Shown here: positions 44,168 through 54,600 of the stretch, piece after piece
How positions within the stretch are numbered: position 1 is the first letter of the stretch
Layout of the letters: the number at the start of each line of letters is the position of its first letter
From: Geobacteraceae bacterium
Lineage (GTDB): Bacteria > Desulfobacterota > Desulfuromonadia > Geobacterales > Pseudopelobacteraceae
NCBI GenBank assembly: GCA_025355965.1
Contig: JANXYR010000066.1
Location: 1-63,827, forward strand
Reading direction: 5' to 3'
DNA length: 63,827 nt
Position numbers and translations under genes: made by a program
Notes under the pieces: generated by a model
Databases searched by the model: none
Told to the model about the DNA's origin: nothing
The model's input: the letters and a program-made list of their open reading frames with translations, nothing else

Positions 44168-45925
44168 GTGGAAATACTGCATCTGTATTACACCCCGTAC
44201 ATAATCCTGCCACTGCTCTCCACGGTGGTTAACAGCGGGTTGGCGGCATATGCCTGGCGCCGGCGGCGCTTGCCGGTTGCATGGTGGTTTTTCTGGATGG
44301 CGCTAGGTTTTGCCGGCTGGTCGTGCTCCTACGCCCTCAATACGGCCTCAACCGAACTCTGGTGGAAAAACCTCTTTTTTAAATTCGGCGGCAGCTTTGC
44401 CATGCTCAGCCTTATTGCCGTTGCGCAGATGGTTCACTTTTTTATCAGGGAGAGAGGACTACCGCGCCGTTTGTTGGCGGTGCTGGCGGGTGTGCCGCTG
44501 CTGTCGCTCGTGATCCTCTGGACCAACGACCTGCATGGTTTGATGCGATACGATATGCATCTGGTTCGACGAGGCAGCGCCCTCTTGTTCGGCTACCGGG
44601 ACGGCCCGTATTACAAGTTTCATATCCTGTATATCTATCTGGTCACCGGGAGTATCGTTCTGCTCTGCCTGAAGGAGATCTGCCGCAAGGTCCAGCCGCG
44701 CCGGGCATCGCTGCTTCTTATAATCACTGCTATCGCGGTACCAATGCTGACGGACATGCTCGACATTTCGGCAGTGCCGGAAATGCGTATGGCAACCTCG
44801 GCTTTCTTCATCTCAGGCCTCTGCTATTGGCTGGCCATATTCAGCAACCAGATGCTGCATCTGGTTCCGATAGCCAAGTCCGCCCTGATCGAGCGGATAA
44901 AAGAGCCGGTTCTGATTGTCGGTGCCCAGGGGCTTCTGGCGGAATGCAACAAGGCGGCTCACGTGGAATTGCGTATTCCATCCGATGTGGCTGGCATGCC
45001 GTTCGAAAGCCTGTTTCACTCCGATAATCCCCTGCACGGCCTGATTACAGTGGAAGACGGCGATACTGTCTACGACGGCCGGTCTCGCTGGTGGCACATA
45101 TCTCGCACTGTTATCAGCCATCATTCCATGGCCATAGGCTCACTATTCGTGTTACGGGACATCAGCGAATTGCGCCGTGCGCAAATTGAGCTTGCTCAAT
45201 CACTGGAACGGGAAAAGATTGCCCGTGCGGAGCAGGATCGTTTTCTCGATATGATTTCACATGAGTACCGGACGCCGCTGGCCATAATCCAGGCCAATAT
45301 CGATCTGATGGAAAGCATGTATGAGCAGAGCGGCACAGACAGTGCATACGGATCGCTCGGCAAAATGCGGCGCAGCGTGAAGCGGCTGGTGGACATTTTC
45401 GAATCAGTGCGGCGGAGGAAGAGAAGTGAGCATGATGTGGTAGCAGGGGAAGAGGTGTATTTCTGCTCCTGTATTGCCGAACTGCTTGCTGTTGCCCGCG
45501 ATTTCTGGGGAGACCGCTTCATCTGCATCAACGATCCGCCAGAGTGCGCCGCGCTCCCGACCGATAGCAATAATATGCTGCGCACCGTAGTATTGAACCT
45601 GCTGGATAACGCCATCAAATATTCTCCGCCGGAATCTCCGGTTTACCTTGAATTTGACCATTCAAACGAGGGTGTACATGTCTTGGTGAACAATCGTTCA
45701 GCCTTGCCTCTGCACGATGAGACAGTACCGCTTTTTGATAAATACCGTCGGGGCAAAAACAGTTCAGGCACGGCCGGCACAGGAATCGGCCTTTTTTTGG
45801 CCAGGGAGATGATAGAACAGCTGGGGGGAAGCCTTGATCTTACCGTTGATGGCGGATATGATGTAAGAATGATGATGATATTGCCGTTAACAGGATCAAG
45901 AGGAGTCGGAAATGACTGCGGATAA
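44168..45925 (+). CDS. Membrane histidine kinase with N-terminal 7TM-type sensor
   Basis: 585 residues from GTG 44168. The first ~235 residues contain about seven hydrophobic helices, as in the 7TM histidine-kinase N-terminal family. A PAS-like segment ~245-335 (IKEPVLIVGAQGLLAECNKA) is followed by HisKA with HEYRTPLAIIQANIDLM (His ~365) and HATPase with NLLDNAIKYSPP and a glycine box GTAGTGIGLFLAREM. The D-x-G ADP-contact box is weak in VHVLVNNRSALPLHDE. Its 3' end overlaps the regulator gene by 14 bases. Lies directly upstream of the two-partner secretion genes, which it may control. Confidence 0.9.
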   Translation: MEILHLYYTPYIILPLLSTVVNSGLAAYAWRRRRLPVAWWFFWMALGFAGWSCSYALNTASTELWWKNLFFKFGGSFAMLSLIAVAQMVHFFIRERGLPRRLLAVLAGVPLLSLVILWTNDLHGLMRYDMHLVRRGSALLFGYRDGPYYKFHILYIYLVTGSIVLLCLKEICRKVQPRRASLLLIITAIAVPMLTDMLDISAVPEMRMATSAFFISGLCYWLAIFSNQMLHLVPIAKSALIERIKEPVLIVGAQGLLAECNKAAHVELRIPSDVAGMPFESLFHSDNPLHGLITVEDGDTVYDGRSRWWHISRTVISHHSMAIGSLFVLRDISELRRAQIELAQSLEREKIARAEQDRFLDMISHEYRTPLAIIQANIDLMESMYEQSGTDSAYGSLGKMRRSVKRLVDIFESVRRRKRSEHDVVAGEEVYFCSCIAELLAVARDFWGDRFICINDPPECAALPTDSNNMLRTVVLNLLDNAIKYSPPESPVYLEFDHSNEGVHVLVNNRSALPLHDETVPLFDKYRRGKNSSGTAGTGIGLFLAREMIEQLGGSLDLTVDGGYDVRMMMILPLTGSRGVGNDCG

Positions 45926-46631
45926 TATCAAGATTCTGATAGTTGAAGACGATAGCGATCTTCTGGAAAGCACTGCGGCCTGTCTCACCTTGGCAGGTTT
46001 TCAAGTGACAGCTGTTGGTACTGCACGGGCGTTTTACAGTGCATTGGAACAATCAAGATATGCAGCTGCGATTATCGATATAGGTCTACCCGATCAATCG
46101 GGGCTGGTTCTTGTCGAATATCTGAGAAAAAACGGCAGTATCGGTATTATCGTTCTCACGGCCCGTGACAGTGAGGATGATCAGGCTTGCGGGTACGAAT
46201 CCGGAGCCGATATTTACCTTGTCAAACCGGTTGCCAGCCGGGTGCTGGTTTCTGCAATCCATCGGATGTTGGAGCGGCTCCGGCATCAACCGGACGATGG
46301 GTCGGGATTGGAAAAGGCACCGGCGGTATTGCCGTGGTTGCTGAACCTGGATCGCTGGACGCTGGTCAGTCCACAGAGAGAAGAACTCAGACTTACTTCG
46401 CAGGAATTTCGTTTTCTCGAAGCGCTTGTCCAAACCGACAGCCGGAGTGTTTCCCGTGACCGGTTAATGTCCTCACTGTATAACTTCAATGATGAATACA
46501 CCGGACGTGCCCTGGATGCCCTGGTGCGTCGTCTGCGGACCAAACTTTCTCGTATGGGGACACCGTCACAACCTCTCAGAAGTCAGTACGGCGTTGGCTT
46601 CTGTTTTTCCGAGCCGTTCTCCACTATTTAA
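45912..46631 (+). CDS. OmpR/PhoB-family response regulator
   Basis: 239 residues. Receiver ~6-120: VEDDSDLLES (acidic pair), IIDIGLPDQSG (phospho-acceptor Asp ~57), LTARDSEDD (Thr), LVKPVASRV (Lys). The C-terminal winged helix ~140-235 has LTSQEFRFLEALVQTDSRSV and ALDALVRRLRTKLSR. It is the cognate regulator of the kinase whose gene it overlaps. The nearest likely target is the tpsB promoter 116 bases downstream; no repeat operator was recognised there. Confidence 0.93.
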   Translation: MTADNIKILIVEDDSDLLESTAACLTLAGFQVTAVGTARAFYSALEQSRYAAAIIDIGLPDQSGLVLVEYLRKNGSIGIIVLTARDSEDDQACGYESGADIYLVKPVASRVLVSAIHRMLERLRHQPDDGSGLEKAPAVLPWLLNLDRWTLVSPQREELRLTSQEFRFLEALVQTDSRSVSRDRLMSSLYNFNDEYTGRALDALVRRLRTKLSRMGTPSQPLRSQYGVGFCFSEPFSTI

Positions 46632-46747
46632 TCGCATTCCTTTGTTCCAATTTATTACATTTCAGTTCCAATTGGTGTGAAGACAAACACTTGCGTGCAG
46701 CGTATATTCCCTGTGAAATTGCCATATTTTACAGGAGGCATCACGCA

Positions 46748-48475
46748 ATGCCCACAGCGCTTCGCAATACCCTCGTTTGTGCATCAGCTGTTCTTTTTTT
46801 TCTAACTGCCACCGCCCTTGCCGCACCACCCGATGCCGGGCAGCTTCTGCGTGAACAGCAGCCCCAGCGCCAACTGCCGCCCCAGCGCCAACTGCCGCAG
46901 CAGCTCCCCAAACCCGAAGCCGAGAAGGAACGTCCGTCCCTGGCCGATTCCGGCGTGCGTATCGTGGTCAAAGGCTTCACGTTCAGCGGTTATGACGGGA
47001 TTGTAACTGAAACCGAACTGCAGGGGATAATTGCCGGGTCCATCGGCAAGAGCCTTTCATTCAGCGAACTGCAGGGGTTGGCCACCAGCATCACCACCCA
47101 TCTCAAAAGCAAAGGGTGGTTCCTGGCTCGTGCCTACCTCCCCAAACAGGACGTCACCGCCGGCAACATCGAAATCGCCATCATCCAGGGCAAGAGCGAC
47201 GGTTCACTCCTCATCAACCGTGACAAAAGCACCCGCATTACCGAAGCAAACATTCGCACCATTGCCGGAACAGTCGTCGCTCCCGGCACTCCCCTCAACG
47301 AACGGAATCTTGAACGGGCCGTCCTGCTCATGAACGACCTCCCCGGCATCTCCGCCAAAGCATCCCTGGCCCCCGGCGCCGCCCCCGGCAGCACCGCCGT
47401 TCAGATCGATATCAGTGAAGGCCCGCCACTCTCCGGCGCGGTCTGGGGAGACAACCAGGGGAACCGCTACACCGGCACCTGGCGCGGCAACGGCATGCTC
47501 AACATCAACGACCCGTTCCGCTATGGCGACCAGCTTTCATTGCTGCTCACCGGCGCCGAAGGATTGATCCAGGGGCGCGCCGGTTATTCCTTTCCGCTGA
47601 CCGCGGGCGGCCTCAAAGGAAACCTCGCCTACACCGGCATGCACTACGACATCATCACCGGCCCCACCACCAGCGCCAAACCCGAAGGGGACAGCCACAC
47701 CGTTGATGCCGGGCTCAGCTACCCCCTGCTGCGCAGCCGCACAGCCAACGTCACCACCTCCCTCGGCTATGAATTCAAAACCCTCACCGACAGCGCCAAC
47801 GGCGCCGACACCAGCGGGAAAGACCTCCACAGCGGCACCATCAGTTTCAGCGGCGACACCTACGACACCCTCATGGGTGGCGGCTTCATCACCTGGAACG
47901 CCGCCGTCACCACCGGCAACATCCACGAATCCATTGCCGACATCAGCATCACCAAAACCGAAGGAGCCTACACCCGCCTCAACCTCGGCCTGACCAGACT
48001 GCAACGCCTGGCCGAGCGGCTCAATATCAACCTCTCCTGGAGCAGCCAACTTGCCCTCGACAACCTCGACTCCAGTGAAAAATTCAACCTCGGCGGCCCC
48101 AACAGCGTCCGTGCCTACCCGGTCGGCGAAGCAAGCGGCGACGAAGGGCATCTTTTCAACATCGATCTGCGCTACGACCTTCCCGTACCTGCCAATATCG
48201 GTTCCCTGCAACTGGTCGGGTTCTATGACGCCGGTCACATAACTCTGCACCATGATCCCTGGACCAACGCCATTGTCACCGCCACCGGCAATAACAACTA
48301 CTGGCTTCAGGGGACAGGACTCGGCCTGAACTACACTTTCAGCAGCAGGATCAACTTCAAGGCTACCTGGGCGCACACCCTCGGTGACAACCCCGGCCGG
48401 AGCACCACCGGCAACGACAGTGACGGCAGAAGCGACGCCAACCGCTTCTGGTTCCAGGCCATGGTTTACTTTTAG
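46748..48475 (+). CDS. Two-partner secretion outer-membrane transporter (TpsB, FhaC/ShlB type)
   Basis: 575 residues from ATG 46748, with AGGAGG eight bases upstream; the longer frame from 46691 is rejected. Signal peptide 1-27 (LFFLTATALA), a Pro/Gln linker with the tandem QRQLPP/QRQLPQ, POTRA domain(s) ~60-215 (VRIVVKGFTFSGYDGIVTE, KGWFLARAYLPKQDVTAGNI), and a 16-strand barrel ~220-575. The family VRAYP motif is in GPNSVRAYPVGEASGDEG near residue 455, and the chain ends in an aromatic residue (AMVYF). It exports the exoprotein encoded next. Confidence 0.95.
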   Translation: MPTALRNTLVCASAVLFFLTATALAAPPDAGQLLREQQPQRQLPPQRQLPQQLPKPEAEKERPSLADSGVRIVVKGFTFSGYDGIVTETELQGIIAGSIGKSLSFSELQGLATSITTHLKSKGWFLARAYLPKQDVTAGNIEIAIIQGKSDGSLLINRDKSTRITEANIRTIAGTVVAPGTPLNERNLERAVLLMNDLPGISAKASLAPGAAPGSTAVQIDISEGPPLSGAVWGDNQGNRYTGTWRGNGMLNINDPFRYGDQLSLLLTGAEGLIQGRAGYSFPLTAGGLKGNLAYTGMHYDIITGPTTSAKPEGDSHTVDAGLSYPLLRSRTANVTTSLGYEFKTLTDSANGADTSGKDLHSGTISFSGDTYDTLMGGGFITWNAAVTTGNIHESIADISITKTEGAYTRLNLGLTRLQRLAERLNINLSWSSQLALDNLDSSEKFNLGGPNSVRAYPVGEASGDEGHLFNIDLRYDLPVPANIGSLQLVGFYDAGHITLHHDPWTNAIVTATGNNNYWLQGTGLGLNYTFSSRINFKATWAHTLGDNPGRSTTGNDSDGRSDANRFWFQAMVYF

Positions 48476-48482
48476 CAATTTT

Positions 48483-48584
48483 CTCCCTCATCCGCCCTGA
48501 CGGGCACCTTCTCCCTCAGGGAGAAGGAATAAAATTTTACCCTCGCCCGGCGGGAGAGGGTGGCCGAAGGCCGGGTGAGGGGAT
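48483..48584. repeat. Palindromic repeat element between tpsB and tpsA
   Basis: About 100 bases made of nested palindromes: CCTTCTCCC-TCA-GGGAGAAGG, CCCTCGCCC-GG-CGGGAGAGGG, GGCCGAAGGCC, and outer ends CCCTCATCC and GGGTGAGGG. This composition is that of small dispersed palindromic (MITE/REP-like) elements seen in many GC-rich bacteria. In the tpsBA transcript it would fold into several hairpins just before the tpsA ribosome site. Confidence 0.75.
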
Positions 48585-48616
48585 TTCCCCCTCCAGAGCA
48601 CGCAAAGGAGCACGAT

Positions 48617-51600
48617 ATGAACAAAATATTCCGCCTCATCTGGTCCGCAGCCAAGGATAAATGGGTCGTCGTCGCCGAAACCGTCAAGAACCGGGGCAGC
48701 CTGCCCTCTCTCCTCATCGGTTCCGCCGCCCTCATGGCAGCCGTGCTCTCCGGAGCACTCCCCGGCTGGGCCCTTGATCCCGGAGCTTTGCCCAGCGGCG
48801 GCAGGGTCACCAGTGGTCAGGCCACCATTGCTACCAGCGGCAACCGGATGACCGTCAACCAGTCCAGCCAGCAGATGATTGCCAACTGGAACAGCTTCAA
48901 CATCGGCCAGAACGCTGCAGTCCAGTTCAATCAGCCCAATGCCGGGGCCACTGCGCTCAACCGGATCAACGACCAGAACCCGACCCAGATCCTCGGGAGC
49001 CTCTCCGCCAATGGCAAGGTCTTTCTGCTCAACCCTGCCGGCATCATCTTCGGTCAGGGGAGCCAGGTCAATGTAGGGGGCTTGGTCGCTTCTTCCCTGA
49101 ACATGCTCGACAGCGACTTCCTGGCCGGGAAACACAGATTCAGCAATCCCGGCAACTCCGGCAGCATCATCAACCAGGGGAGCATTACCGCCAACGGCGG
49201 CGTGGTAGCCCTGATCGCGCCGAAAGTCCAGAACGAAGGAACCATCACCACAAACAACGGCACCACCCTTCTCGCGGCAGGGAATCAGGTGTCTCTTGAT
49301 TTCGCGGGCGACGGGCTCATCAGCTACACCATCGATCAGGGGGCGGTGGATGCTCTGGCGCAAAACAGCGGCCTGATCAAGGCCGACGGCGGCATGGTGG
49401 TGATGACCGCCAAGGCTGCCGACAGTCTCACCACGGCTGTGGTGAATAATACAGGAGTTATCGAAGCCCGAACCCTGAAAAACAAAAATGGCCGGATCAT
49501 TCTTATGGGAGACATGGAACATGGCGAGACTATCGTTGGCGGAACGCTTGACGCATCGGCTCCAAATGGCGGCAACGGCGGGTTTATCGAGACCAGCGCG
49601 GCGACCGTCACCACTCTGGACAGCCTGAAAGTTACCGCCGGGGCGGCTTCCGGCACAGGCGGGCTCTGGCTCATCGATCCCTACGACTACACCATCGGCG
49701 CAGCCCAGGCCACGACGATCAAGACCGCCCTGGACAGCGGCACCAGCGTCACGGTCGACACCTCCGTCAACACCAGCAGTTACGGCAGTTCAGGAACCAG
49801 TACCAATGCCGGAAATATCACCGTCACCTCCGCCATCGGCAAAACCGCCGGCGGCGACGCCACCCTGACCCTCAAGGCCAACCAGAATATCCTGATTAAA
49901 ACGGCCAGCCAGGGGATCAGTTCCAGCAGCGGCAAGCTCAATGTTGTGCTCTGGGCCGACCAGGACAACGCAAATGGCGGCTCTGTCTGGCTCGAAAACG
50001 TAAGCTTGACCACCAACGGAGGCCATGTCTGGATCGGTGGCGGCAGCGGCTCCACCACGTGGAATGGGCTTACCGTCGGCAATGGCTATTCCAATTCCAC
50101 CTATACCAGCAGTGCGAGCAATGGCGGTTCCTGGGAAGGGGTTTTGCTCCGCAACGCCACCACCATAACCACCAGCGGCGGCAACGTGGCCATCTACGGT
50201 AAAAATAATCGCGACATAAATGCCGCCGATGGCCGCGTCGGCATCTACATCGATTCGAATTCCAGCATCAGCACCGACGCAGGAAGCATCCTGCTTGACG
50301 GTCTTACCACTTCGCTGACCCAAAACGCACCTGACCCAAACGTCGGTGTCATGATCAAAGACAGTTCACTATCCTCCACAACCGGAGCAGTTTCCATCAG
50401 CGGAACCCAGGCCGGCAATGCCATGTACGCTGCCGGTGTCTGGATCTATCGGAGCGATGTAAAATCAACTGTCGGTGGCGCCATATCCATCACCGGCTCC
50501 ACCGACAGTGACAATGCATCGGGCTGGAAAAATGGCATCCTGGTCTGGAATGATGGCGCCGCTACCAAGAGCATCTCCACCACATCAGGTGACATCACCA
50601 TCAACGGCACGGTCAACACCACCTCGCGTGGCGATGCCAGCGGTGTTGAGCTGAACGTGTCCAACAACATGCTGCGAATCATTTCCCAGACCGGCAACAT
50701 CAGCATCACCGGGAACAATCCCAACGACACCGACACCAGCGACAAAAGCCGCGGCATCCGCCTGGTTGGATCGAACACCAGCGGCAAACTTTATCTGGGG
50801 TATGACGGCACGAACGCTTTTTCCGGCAATCTCTCTCTGGTGGGGCGCGATATCGGCATCGACGGCTTTGCTACCGGCAATCTCTTCATGCAGGGGAGCG
50901 GCAGCCTGACCATCGCCCCTATCGGGACCAGCTTCACGGTCGGCAGCAGCGCAACCACCAGCACCTTTGACACCCACGACAGCGTTGATTTCGGGAGCAG
51001 CCACTCCACCATCACCATCGGCAAAGACGGCAACGCCGCTGACCTGCTCATCAGCAGGCCGATGACCACCCTGCCCGGCCCGGTGAACATCTACGGCGGC
51101 AACGTGGAACTGAACGGCACTGCCAACATCACCACCACGGCTGCCGGCGCCAGCGGAACAGCGCTGATCAAGGCGAATGGCTACATTCACCTGTACAACG
51201 GCATCGACATCGCCACCAACGGAGCAGGAGTGACCCTCTGGGCGGACGCCGACAACAACCAGACCGGCTATATCCAGACAGCCGGCACGAGCGGCAACCT
51301 GCAAACCATCACCACCGGCGGCGGCACGCTGACCATGGGTGGCGGAGCGACCGCCAACGGCACCATTACCAGTAAGGACAATTACCGTGCCATCGACCTG
51401 AATTATTCCAGCATCAACACCGGCGCGAAAGATATCGTCCTTAACGGCTCCGATTCCCCGTATGTGGGGGACACCAATTACTCATCAGGTATTGCCCTGA
51501 CAAACACATCTCTCACCACCACCGGCAATGTCACCCTTAACGGCACCGGTTCCATCGCCGCGGGTGATTACGCCAGCGGCGTCTTACTGGCCGGTTCCAC

Positions 51601-54600
51601 CATCACCAGCCCCGGCGCCATCAGCATCACCGGAACATCAGGCCGACGCTCCGACAATACCGGCGCCTATCAAATCGGCGTTGGGATAAAACCATACAAT
51701 TCAGTCAATTCGCAGATTACCGCCACCGGCGGCGGAACCATCACCATCAACGGCACCTCCAACTGCAGCGCCTCCACCGACGCTCAGGATAACGGTATAA
51801 GAATCGACAGTGGACAGACCAACCCGCTTTCCACGGCTGGCGGTCACATCACCCTGAACGGCACATCCGGGAACGGCATCACCTCGCCCGGTGTCACCAT
51901 CAATAGCCCGATCAGCACCGCCGGGCCGTTCACGGTTAATGCCAGTTCGCTCACCATGAGCGGTAGCCTGACCTTGACCGGCAACGGCAACATCAGTTTC
52001 GATACGACCGACAACTCGAACGGATCGATGGTTGTTTCCGCTCCAATATCCAAAACCGGCGGCGGCGATGCCACGCTGACAGCCCGTTCCGGCGGTCGGG
52101 TCTCCTTCGGCGGCGCCACCATCACCGACTCAAGCGCCAGCGGCAAGCTCGACGTGGTGCTGTGGGCAGATTACAACAGCAGCGCCACCAAATCGTACGG
52201 CATCAATGTCCCGGGCATCACTACCAAAGGAGGAAATGTCTGGATCGGCGCCTCGGCCGGCAACAAGACCAGCGACACCTGGAACGGACTGGCCGTGGGG
52301 GATGGCCCGGCCGTCGGCTCAGCCCTCGGCAATTGGAATGCCATTGACTGGAACGGTCTGATCACAACCGCCGGAGGCAACGTCAAAATATGGGCCGGCA
52401 CCCCGGTCAGCTACAGCATCAGCGCCAATACCAATGGCGGCGCAACAGGGATCAACGCAGGGACCGGCAATATCCTGATGATCGCCGACACTATCAACTG
52501 GAACAACGGTTCCGGCGGCGCCATGCCGATTACCACCACCGGTGCGTTCACTTTCCTGCCAAACAGCGCCAACTGGGGAACGCAAAACATCTTTACCGCT
52601 GACTTCAATTTTTCCGGCGCCACCCTGTCAGGGCTGACTATCGGCAAGGATATCGGCACGCTGGACATGGGGAGCGGAACCATCACGCTCAACACCGCCC
52701 AGACGGTGAACGGCCCCATCAGCATTTTCGGCGGCAACATCCATCAGACCTACAACGTCATCAACAGCAGCGCCAGTGGCACTGCCGCAGACCGCGGGAT
52801 TCTGTACCGCGCAAGCGGTCAGGTCTGGCTGGGTCCAAGCATCAAGACGCAGACCAATGGCGGCGATATCACCCTCTGGTCGAATGCTGCCGTCAATACG
52901 GCGACATCCACATCTAAAGGTGGCATCTACCTGGAAAACAGCGTAACCCTTGACAGCCGCACCGCCGCCGACCGCCCTGGTTCACACACCACCGGTGGCG
53001 GGGCGATCACACTGGGGGGCGGTTCAGCGACAACAACCACTGCCAACGGAACGACCGTGCCTTCCGGATATGCCCTTAATTATGGCACCTATGCCGCCGG
53101 ACTGATTCTAGGCTCCTATTCAGCCGCCCCAGCAGCAAGCGCCAACATTGCCATTTATTCAGGAGGTGGCAACATCTCGCTGCGCGGCCGTTCGACTCAG
53201 GTTGACTTAGGTGGGACCTACGGTATCGCCACTTACGAAGGGTTGAATGTCGATGCCGGCACAACCGGCAATATCACCATTGTCGGCGCTGCCGAAAATC
53301 CAACCATCACTACCAGCAGCTGCGGTATTGATTTCCAGTCGTATCGTAACGGCAAAGCCCCCTCAAAGATCAAGACCGCCAACGGCACAATTTCCATTAC
53401 CGGCACCACAACCTCCACCAACGCCGCTGGAGTCAATCTTTCAGCTTTTAGTGACGCCATGAGAATGACCGTTGAAGCCACCGGCACCGGCGCCATCAAC
53501 ATCACCGGAGCTTCGCAGGCAGGAACCAGTGCCGGTGACATTAGACTGAAATACGACAACATCCTGGCTGCCAGTGGGCCGATAACCTTTACCACCACCG
53601 GAACCGCCAACTATTTCAACTCATACGGCGGAGTGGTAATCGGCGCCAAGGCGAGTACTGATGTCACCACCTCGACCAGTAACGTCACTATCAGTGCAAA
53701 TCAACTAAAATTCCAACTGGACAGTGGCTTTAACTCTCAGATCGACACCAAGGGAGCACTGGCGCTCCAGCCCTACGGCACTGCATTCGACACAACATGG
53801 CTGGGCGACAGCACGCTGAACTGGACCGGCAGCGGCTCCAACTTTGCCCTGACCGGCGACCTCGCCAACCTTACGGTCAACAACTTCGCCACGCTGGGCG
53901 GGCTGACCCTGGGCAAGGACGGCATGACCACCCATCTGTCGGTGGATAATGACGTTACCATCAAGGGATCGATCAACCTGTACGCCAACGACGTCACCAT
54001 CAACGCCAACCTGAACACCACGACCGCCGGAACCGGCGGCAGCATACTTGCCAAGGCGAGCCGCGACATCGTCCAGAATTCGGGCAAAAGTGTCACCACC
54101 AGCGACGGAAATGTTACATACTGGGCCGACAGCGACGGCACGGGGGGCGGTGCCATCTTTATTGACCGCTCCACCATCACCAGTGGTGGTGGAGCGATCA
54201 CCATGTCCGGCGGCAGCGATATCGCCACAGGCTATGCCCAGGGGCGCGACAGCGTCGCCAATCTCAGCAACGGCATCACCATCCTCGGTGCAACACTCAA
54301 TTCCGGCAACGGTGATATCATTCTGCGCGGCAAAGGGGCAACCACCTATGCAACCTCGGACGCCAATCTGAATCAGGCGCTGGGTATTGTGATCGGCACG
54401 AGCAAAAATGCACTTTCAACGCCTACCTTGATCGACAGTGGCACCGGTAAGATCGCTATGGCTGGAGTATCCGCCGCATCGGTAACGTCGACAGTCGCGA
54501 TAGACACGGGCGCCAGCTACCATGCCATTGAGCTTGGCTCCAACAGCAGCGCCTTAGATGCTGCCGATATCACGGTAAAATCTGCCAGCACGGCTGCGGA

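Noticed and set aside
47537-49522. Two long minus-strand frames (313 and 344 codons) under tpsB and tpsA
   Set aside because: Glycine/valine-rich, without ribosome sites or domains; they arise from GC-rich codon bias of the genes on the other strand.
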